From contig JANYFS010000327.1 of assembly GCA_025359705.1 (NCBI GenBank), positions 1-6,970 of the forward strand: 6,970 bases of DNA, in the 5' to 3' direction. How positions within the stretch are numbered: position 1 is the first letter of the stretch; every line of letters begins with the position of its first letter. This DNA comes from Deinococcales bacterium (GTDB lineage: Bacteria > Deinococcota > Deinococci > Deinococcales > Deinococcaceae). Positions 6,064-6,970 of the stretch are shown in pieces. The position numbers were made by a program, and so were the translations under genes. The notes beneath the pieces are model-generated. The model was not told where the DNA came from, made no database searches, and worked only from the letters and a program-made list of their open reading frames with translations.

Positions 6064-6218
6064 TGCGTTTTCCGTTTGGTGATTCGTTTTTTGTTATTCG
6101 TTTTTCGTAAATGATGCAAAGCTCGAGCCAAAAATCTTTTTCTTACTTTCTTACCCTCTTACCCTCGAGTCCCACCCCCTCAATCCAAATACCCGCAGCA
6201 AAAAAAGGAGTCCCCAAC
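6064..6218 (+). other. Spacer between kinase and VWA genes with short repeats and ribosome site
   Basis: After the kinase TAG come several CGTTTT-type units (about 6065-6110), two CTCGAG sites (6122 and 6164) and three imperfect 8-base units of the form YTCTTACY (6140-6163). AAGGAG at 6205-6210 lies 8 bases before the VWA ATG and is a strong ribosome site. No hairpin terminator and no clear promoter are visible, so co-transcription with the kinase is likely. Confidence 0.55.
6140..6163. repeat. Three 8-base tandem units TTCTTACT/TTCTTACC/CTCTTACC
   Basis: Three consecutive imperfect 8-base units, ending directly at a CTCGAG (6164-6169). A pyrimidine-rich short repeat, probably produced by slippage; no function can be assigned. 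Confidence 0.5.
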
Positions 6219-6970
6219 ATGCTCAACGCCACCCTCAAACCCCACCGTGAATTCCTGCTGGCCCAGCAAAATGGTCAAAAACTCTTTTTAGCCCTGACCT
6301 TGCGCCCCAATGCCGAAGCCGCTGGCTCGAGGCCGAACCTCAACATCGTTTTTGTGGTGGATACCTCGGGCAGTATGCGTGAAGTGGTCACGCAGCCCAC
6401 CGAAGTCACCGACGAAAAAGTGCGGGTGGATGGGCAGGATTACAATGTGGTTAAGGGGGCCAAGTCCAAAATGGATTTGGTGATCGAGTCGATGCGCTCG
6501 GTGATTTCCTCGGACTTACTGCTGCCCGAAGACCGCCTGGCCTTGGTCAAATTTGATGACAATGCCGAAGTGTTGGTTCCCTTTACCAGCAGCACCGAAC
6601 GCGCCCGTTTGCTCTCGGCAGCCGAGCGCCTGACCCACTATTCGGGCGGAACCATGATGGGCGCGGGGCTGAAACAGGGCGCACGTTTGCTCGAGGCGGA
6701 AATCGGCAGCCGCCGTTTGGTGGTGCTGACCGATGGTGAAACCTTCGACGAAGCAGTGGTTAAAGAGCAGATTCAAAAACTGGCAGACGCTCGAGTGCCA
6801 ATTAGCGTGGTGGGAGTGGGCGACTTTAAATACGACCTGCTGCTCGAGGCTGCCGATAAAACCCAAGGCCAACTTTTTGATGTCAAGGCCGACAACGAAA
6901 ACCCCAAACCCCCCGCCATTCGCGCCACCGATTTGCCCAAAGCCCTGTTGGGCGATTTGAAAAAGGCATC
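6219..6970 (+). CDS. VWA domain protein, N-terminal part
   Basis: The gene starts at ATG 6219-6221 behind AAGGAG and stays open for 250 codons to the right edge. Residues 1-40 are a beta-strand lead-in without a signal peptide. Residues about 41-225 are a von Willebrand factor A domain: LNIVFVVDTSGSM with MIDAS residues Asp48, Ser50 and Ser52, Thr145 in GGTMMG, and Asp172 in VVLTDGE. The metal-binding site is thus complete and should bind a divalent cation and a protein partner. Residues about 55-83 form an insertion between the MIDAS loop and the first helix (TEVTDEKVRVDGQDYNVVKG). Its position after a Ser/Thr kinase suggests a phosphorylation-dependent adaptor, as in VWA/kinase/PP2C clusters such as TerY-P. 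Whether a phosphatase or FHA gene follows cannot be seen. Confidence 0.88.
   Translation, partial: MLNATLKPHREFLLAQQNGQKLFLALTLRPNAEAAGSRPNLNIVFVVDTSGSMREVVTQPTEVTDEKVRVDGQDYNVVKGAKSKMDLVIESMRSVISSDLLLPEDRLALVKFDDNAEVLVPFTSSTERARLLSAAERLTHYSGGTMMGAGLKQGARLLEAEIGSRRLVVLTDGETFDEAVVKEQIQKLADARVPISVVGVGDFKYDLLLEAADKTQGQLFDVKADNENPKPPAIRATDLPKALLGDLKKA

Larger units (their letters stand above)
116..6848. repeat. Dispersed over-represented palindrome CTCGAG (47 copies)
   Basis: My hand count by region: MBL 3, DUF3006 5, protease 5, gap 1676-1805 2, GH57 7, divergent region 1, kinase 18, gap 6064-6218 2, VWA 4. About 1.7 would be expected for a random hexamer in 7 kb. Most copies are flanked by G or C. 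In the kinase it is read as Leu-Glu 11 times, as Ser-Ser/Ser-Arg 6 times and across Ala-Arg-Asp once, so protein sequence does not explain it. One-base variants such as CTCGAA and TTCGAG are rare. Confidence 0.9.

Noticed and set aside
6516..6872. 118-codon minus-strand frame at the right end
   Set aside because: It is antisense to the VWA gene, whose MIDAS motif and ribosome site make it the real coding strand.

Overview
This 6,970-base window is bacterial chromosomal DNA with two gene groups transcribed away from a shared control region at about 3795-4197. No tRNA, rRNA, CRISPR array or insertion sequence is visible. The lipoproteins, the GH57 enzyme, a DUF3006 gene beside a ComEC-like metallo-beta-lactamase and a zinc-ribbon Ser/Thr kinase beside a VWA gene would fit a Deinococcota (Meiothermus/Deinococcus-like) genome. 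That placement is an inference at low to moderate confidence; Chloroflexota is an alternative.

Minus-strand group, in transcription order: a GH57 4-alpha-glucanotransferase/alpha-amylase (1806-3794, probable TTG start); a 130-base gap with a possible promoter; a lipoprotein with a trypsin-family protease domain (518-1675); a DUF3006 protein (234-515, 2 bases after the protease stop); and the start of a lipoprotein metallo-beta-lactamase related to the ComEC C-terminal domain (1-237, ATGA overlap with DUF3006, running off the left edge). Protease, DUF3006 and MBL are packed like one operon.

Plus-strand group: a soluble protein with an N-terminal zinc ribbon, a Ser/Thr kinase domain and a C-terminal parallel beta-helix (4198-6063), then a VWA protein with a complete MIDAS motif (6219 to beyond the right edge). 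This looks like a kinase/VWA phospho-signalling pair.

The most unusual item is the protease. Its two beta-barrels are in swapped order. The half with the catalytic Ser (GDSGGP) comes first and is followed by the half with RIVGG, TAAHC and NDIALL; the protein ends at GWGST plus six residues. Joining the end of the protein to the start of the Ser half rebuilds a continuous ordinary trypsin with nothing missing. It therefore reads as a natural circular permutant of the S1A fold, with all catalytic residues, the Asp189 equivalent and three canonical disulfide pairs kept. A leftover IIIGGN and a 9-bp inverted repeat lie at the new junction.

The second window-wide signal is the palindrome CTCGAG. 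I counted 47 copies, against roughly two expected by chance. They occur in all genes, intergenic gaps and codon frames, and thin out in the AT-rich middle of the protease gene and in the divergent control region. It behaves like a genome-wide signature motif comparable to cyanobacterial HIP1.
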